Source: Planctomycetota bacterium (GTDB lineage Bacteria > Planctomycetota > B15-G4 > JADJEK01). Taken from it: a stretch of 10,613 nt of DNA. The notes under the pieces are model-generated. The model was not told the DNA's origin. It searched no databases and saw nothing but the letters and a program-made list of their open reading frames with translations. The translations under genes and the position numbers were made by a program. The DNA is taken from positions 1 to 10,613 of the forward strand of contig JAEUIB010000524.1 of the NCBI GenBank assembly GCA_016795255.1. The letters are read 5' to 3'. Positions 7,508 through 10,613 of the stretch are shown here, piece after piece (the stretch's first letter is position 1; each line of letters opens with the position of its first letter).

Positions 7508-8917
7508 ATGAGCCGTCGCACCACCATCCTCGGCGCCGGACTCGCCGGCCTCTCCGCCGGACACACCTTGGTCAAGGGCGGCGAGACCGTGAGCCTGCTC
7601 GAGAAAGAGGACTACATCGGCGGCCTCGCGGCGTCGTTCAAGGTCGGCGATTACACGATCGACCTCGGCCCTCACCGCTTCCACACGCGCAACAAGCGCG
7701 TCCACACGCAGGTCGAGGAGCTGCTGGCGACCAACGCGCACTGGAAGAACCGGCTGTCGCGCATCTACCTGCGCGGCAAGTTCTTCAACTACCCGCTGAA
7801 CGCCGGCAACGTCGTGCGCAACCTGCCGCCGTGGCTGCTCGCGAAGGCGTTCCTCGATTACCTGTGGGTCCGCGCGAAGAACGCGGTCAAGCCGATCCCC
7901 GACGACTGCTTCCAGAACTGGGTGCTGAAGCGCTTCGGCCGCACGCTGTACGACCTGTTCTTCGGCACCTACACCGAGAAGGCGTGGGGCATCCCCTGCA
8001 CGCAGGTGTCGGCCGACTGGGCGTCGCAGCGCATCACGCTGTTGTCGCTGTGGGACACGGTCAAGAAGACGCTGTTCCGGCCGAAGAACGTGCCGCGCAC
8101 GCTGGTGTCGAAGTTCATCTATCCGAAGCACGGCGGCGTCGGTCAGATCGCCGAACGCCTCGGTGAAGAAATCCGCAATCACCCGGGCAACTCGATCCAG
8201 ACCGGCGTGCGCATCAAGCGCATCCGCTGGGCGGGCGACAAGGTCACGTCGGTCGAGTACGAAAAGAACGGCGTCGTCCGCGACGAACCGGTCGAGCTGC
8301 TGGTCAGCACCATCCCGCTGACCGTCGCGCTCGAGTTGTTCGACCCCGCGCCGCCGCCCGACGTCATGAAGTCGAAGGACACGCTGCGCTACAAGGCGAT
8401 CGTGTTCGTGTTCCTGATCGTCGACCGGCCGAAGGTCACGGACGACCATTGGGTCTACCTGCCCGAGAAGCACCTGCGCGTGCACCGCATCTCGGAGTTC
8501 AAGAACTTCTCCGAGTTCAGCGCGCCCGAGGGCAAGACGCTGGTCGCCGCGGAGATCACCTGCAACTACGAAGACGAGACGTGGAACATGGACACGCCCG
8601 CGCTCGTGAAGCTCGCGACGGCCGACCTCGCGACGGCGGGCCTGATCCAGCCGCACGAGGTGCTCGAAGGGTTCGTGCGCCGTGAACGGTATTCGTACCC
8701 GCTCTACGACCTCGTCTACCGCGAGCACGTGAAGCGCTGCCTCGACTTCATGAAGGGCTTCACGAACTTCCATTCGTCGGGACGGCAGGGCCTCTTCCAG
8801 TACGGCAACATGGACCACTCGCTGGCGATGGGCCTCGTGCTCGGCGAGAAGCTGCTGCGCGGCGAAGGCGTCGACCACGACAAGCTGCTCGAAGAAGAAG
8901 AGAGCGTCGACGGATGA
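7508..8917 (+). CDS. FAD-dependent oxidoreductase, protoporphyrinogen oxidase / UDP-galactopyranose mutase-like
   Basis: 469 aa flavoprotein of the amine oxidase/HemY-like superfamily. The N-terminus is a Rossmann FAD-binding site: ILGAGLAGLSAG (7-18) with E32 positioned to bind the adenosine ribose, then GGLAASF (38-44) and LGPHRFHTRNKRV (53-65), which resembles the G-P/G-H-x-F-H-T motif of UDP-galactopyranose mutase and of related glycan-cluster oxidases. The middle segment FFGTYTEKAWGIPCTQVSADWASQRI is the substrate-binding part, and the C-terminal NMDHSLAMGLVLGEKLL closes the FAD site. No transmembrane segment is obvious. The ATG at 7508 is chosen because it precedes the FAD motif by the usual few residues; an upstream in-frame start near 7373 would add 45 low-complexity residues. 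No Shine-Dalgarno sequence is visible. Neighbours suggest a role in a sugar or lipid-linked glycan pathway and not in haem synthesis. The substrate is unknown. Confidence 0.87.
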   Translation: MSRRTTILGAGLAGLSAGHTLVKGGETVSLLEKEDYIGGLAASFKVGDYTIDLGPHRFHTRNKRVHTQVEELLATNAHWKNRLSRIYLRGKFFNYPLNAGNVVRNLPPWLLAKAFLDYLWVRAKNAVKPIPDDCFQNWVLKRFGRTLYDLFFGTYTEKAWGIPCTQVSADWASQRITLLSLWDTVKKTLFRPKNVPRTLVSKFIYPKHGGVGQIAERLGEEIRNHPGNSIQTGVRIKRIRWAGDKVTSVEYEKNGVVRDEPVELLVSTIPLTVALELFDPAPPPDVMKSKDTLRYKAIVFVFLIVDRPKVTDDHWVYLPEKHLRVHRISEFKNFSEFSAPEGKTLVAAEITCNYEDETWNMDTPALVKLATADLATAGLIQPHEVLEGFVRRERYSYPLYDLVYREHVKRCLDFMKGFTNFHSSGRQGLFQYGNMDHSLAMGLVLGEKLLRGEGVDHDKLLEEEESVDG

Positions 8918-9825
8918 AGTCCGCGACGGACGTCGTCAGCGCGACTCCGACGCGCGAAGTGCCGTGCTACCTGTGCGGCCGGACCGACCCGTCCACGATG
9001 TTCGCGCAAGGACCGTATCGCGTCGTGCGCTGCCAGGGTTGCCGGCTCGTGTTCACGACGCCGCGGCTGTCGCCCGAGCAGATCGAGGCGATGTATCAGA
9101 CGGCGTACTGGTCGTCCGAGTGCGCGAAGGACTTCGGCTACACCGACTACCTGAACGACCGCGAGCTGTACCTCGCGACGTACCGCATGCGTCGCGAAGT
9201 CATCACGTCGCGCAAACCGACGCCGGGCCGCGTGCTCGACGTCGGATCGGCGGCGGGCTTCTTCCTCGCGACGATGAAGGAAGTCGGCTGGGAGTGCCAC
9301 GGCATCGAACTCTCGGAGTTCATGGCCGCGAAATCGAAAGAGCTGTTCCAGCTCGAGCACATCCGCTCCGGCACGATCACGTCGTCGCCGTATCCGAACG
9401 GGTTCTTCGACGTCGTGACGTTCTGGGACGTCATCGAGCACCTCGAGGACCCGCTGGTCCACTTGACGAAGGCGCGTGACCTGCTGAAACCCGACGGTCT
9501 GTTGATCGTCGAGACGCAGAACGTCGAGTCGCGGTTCGCGCGCGTGATGGGCAAGAACTGGCAGCACTACAAGATGGCCGAGCACCTCTACCACTTCGGC
9601 CCGAGCACGGTGCGGACGCTGCTCGATAGGGCCGGCTTCGACGTGGTCGAGAACACCGGCAAACGCGGCGGCAAGAAAGTGTCGTTCGACTTCATCCGCG
9701 AGCGCGTCGGCAAGATCCATCCGGTGCTGTCGACGCTGGCGTCGCCGCTGAAGCTGATCGGGCGCGCGTCGCTGTACGTGAACCTGTTCGACGAGATGCT
9801 CGTCGTCGCGAAGAAGCGCGCCTGA
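8914..9825 (+). CDS. Class I SAM-dependent methyltransferase with N-terminal Cys4 zinc-type motif
   Basis: 303 aa. The N-terminus carries CYLC (C18, C21) and CQGC (C40, C43), a C-X2-C...C-X2-C zinc-ribbon-like module followed by LVFTTPRLSPEQIEAMYQTAYW, as in the zinc-binding domain of sugar and natural-product methyltransferases (Methyltransf_13 type). Then the SAM fold: VLDVGSAAGFF (107-117, motif I), acidic E132 ending strand 2, FDVVTFWDVIEHLEDP (165-180), and LLKPDGLLIVETQN (about 188-201). Sugar C-methyltransferases of this class (about 410 aa) have a further C-terminal Methyltransf_14 domain; that part is absent here, so it is the shorter type. Its ATG overlaps the oxidoreductase stop (ATGA), so the two are translationally coupled. 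Likely modifies a sugar or lipid intermediate in the cytoplasm. The substrate and target atom are unknown. Confidence 0.9.
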   Translation: MKSATDVVSATPTREVPCYLCGRTDPSTMFAQGPYRVVRCQGCRLVFTTPRLSPEQIEAMYQTAYWSSECAKDFGYTDYLNDRELYLATYRMRREVITSRKPTPGRVLDVGSAAGFFLATMKEVGWECHGIELSEFMAAKSKELFQLEHIRSGTITSSPYPNGFFDVVTFWDVIEHLEDPLVHLTKARDLLKPDGLLIVETQNVESRFARVMGKNWQHYKMAEHLYHFGPSTVRTLLDRAGFDVVENTGKRGGKKVSFDFIRERVGKIHPVLSTLASPLKLIGRASLYVNLFDEMLVVAKKRA

Positions 9826-9837
9826 GGCCACGACCCG

Positions 9838-10587
9838 ATGGAAGGCGTCGCGTACGAGCAGTTCCTGAACCTCGAGCGTGACCATTGGTGGTTCATCGGG
9901 CGGCGGCGCAGCTACTTCCGCATCCTCGAACACCGCCTTCCGAAGCGGCAGGGCCTGACGATCCTCGACGTCGGCTGCGGCGTCGGCGGCATGCTGCCCG
10001 AGCTCGCACGCCTCGGCACTCCGGTCGGCATCGACGCGGACGAAGGTTCGATCGCGATCTGCAAGCGACGCGGGTTCGCGCAATGCCGCGTCGCCAGCGG
10101 CACGACGCTGCCGATCGAGTCGGGCACGCAGGACCTCGTCACGCTGTTCGACACGATCGAGCACGTCGACGACGACGTCGGTGCGTTGCGTGAAGCGCAT
10201 CGCGTGCTGAAGCCGGGCGGCTCGGTGTTCATTTCCGTACCGGCGTATCAGTTCCTCTATTCGAACAACGACAGGGTCGCGCACCACAAGCGCCGCTACA
10301 CGAAGGGCGGTTTGAAGCGCCGCGTGCGTGAAGCCGGCTTCGACGTCGTCCACGCGACGTACGTCAACGTCGTGCTGTTCCCGCTGATCCTGCCGGCCGT
10401 GCTGTTGCTGAAGCTCAAGGAAGCGCTGTTCCCGAAGCCCGACGACACACGCACGAACCTCAGCCACACGCCGGCCGCGTTCGTGAATCGCACGCTCGCC
10501 GCGATCTTCGGCGGCGAGGGCCACGTCCTCAAATCGATCAGCGCCCCATTCGGCCATTCGCTGGTCTTGGTCGGCCGCAAGCCGTAA
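9838..10587 (+). CDS. Class I SAM-dependent methyltransferase (Methyltransf_11/23 type)
   Basis: 249 aa. It opens with the ERDHWWFIGRRR element (13-24) common in methyltransferases of polysaccharide and lipid-sugar clusters. Next come motif I ILDVGCGVGGM (42-52), acidic D66, FDTIEHVDDD (104-113), HRVLKPGGSVFISVPA (121-136) and the HHKRRY patch (149-154) typical of this subfamily. After the SAM fold a hydrophobic stretch VNVVLFPLILPAVLLLKL (176-193) may dock the enzyme on the membrane or on a lipid-linked acceptor. The gene begins 12 bases after the previous stop. A weak GAGG, overlapping that stop, lies about 10 bases before the ATG. Same direction and spacing imply one operon. It is not similar enough to the preceding methyltransferase to be a simple duplicate: it lacks the Cys4 module and has different flanks. 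The substrate is unknown. Confidence 0.9.
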   Translation: MEGVAYEQFLNLERDHWWFIGRRRSYFRILEHRLPKRQGLTILDVGCGVGGMLPELARLGTPVGIDADEGSIAICKRRGFAQCRVASGTTLPIESGTQDLVTLFDTIEHVDDDVGALREAHRVLKPGGSVFISVPAYQFLYSNNDRVAHHKRRYTKGGLKRRVREAGFDVVHATYVNVVLFPLILPAVLLLKLKEALFPKPDDTRTNLSHTPAAFVNRTLAAIFGGEGHVLKSISAPFGHSLVLVGRKP

Positions 10588-10613
10588 CGAAACGCCGCCA
10601 ACGCGAACCCAAC

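Noticed and set aside
7076..8878. 600-aa leftward frame over the oxidoreductase gene
   Set aside because: Antisense shadow of a gene with clear FAD-binding motifs; composition is typical of shadows in high-GC DNA.
8716..10557. 613-aa leftward frame over both methyltransferase genes
   Set aside because: It spans two well-supported genes and their junction in antisense; no domain is recognisable.

Overview
High-GC bacterial chromosomal DNA with dense genes and strong G/C bias at third codon positions, which is why long antisense shadow frames exist. Nothing mobile, no rRNA or tRNA and no CRISPR array is visible. A PrkA kinase, a large YfhO-like membrane protein and an unrecognised secreted protein would suit a Gram-negative phylum such as Planctomycetota, Acidobacteriota or Myxococcota. 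This placement is inference only; the window holds no phylogenetic marker.

Left part (1-2788), leftward: the 3' boundary is the first 14 codons of a gene that starts one base after the prkA stop, probably the DUF444/YeaH partner. Next is a full-length prkA (serine protein kinase, YeaG family) with a strong ribosome binding site. Upstream is a 0.7 kb gene-poor stretch with a near-consensus sigma-54 -24/-12 element pointing at prkA, an intrinsic-terminator-like 15-bp hairpin between that promoter and prkA, and two palindromes 120-180 bp upstream of the promoter. This looks like a sigma-54/enhancer-controlled stress-kinase operon with a structured, possibly attenuating leader or a short RNA.

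Middle part (2789-6484), leftward: a 251-aa secreted protein of unknown function lies downstream of a 950-aa polytopic YfhO-family (GT-C-like) membrane protein.

Right part (6589-10587), rightward: a divergent set on the other side of a 104-bp intergenic region. It encodes a GT2 polyprenyl-phosphate-glucose synthase-like glycosyltransferase, an FAD-dependent protoporphyrinogen-oxidase/UGM-like oxidoreductase, a methyltransferase with an N-terminal zinc-type Cys4 motif (4-bp overlap with the oxidoreductase) and a second class I methyltransferase. The YfhO-like protein and the GT2 enzyme resemble the known CsbB-YfhO logic: a GT2 enzyme charges a lipid phosphate with sugar and a GT-C membrane enzyme transfers it outside the cell. 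The oxidoreductase and methyltransferases would modify the same glycan or its precursor.

The most interesting signals are the regulatory architecture upstream of prkA and the divergent surface-glycosylation cassette. No wholly new system could be demonstrated.
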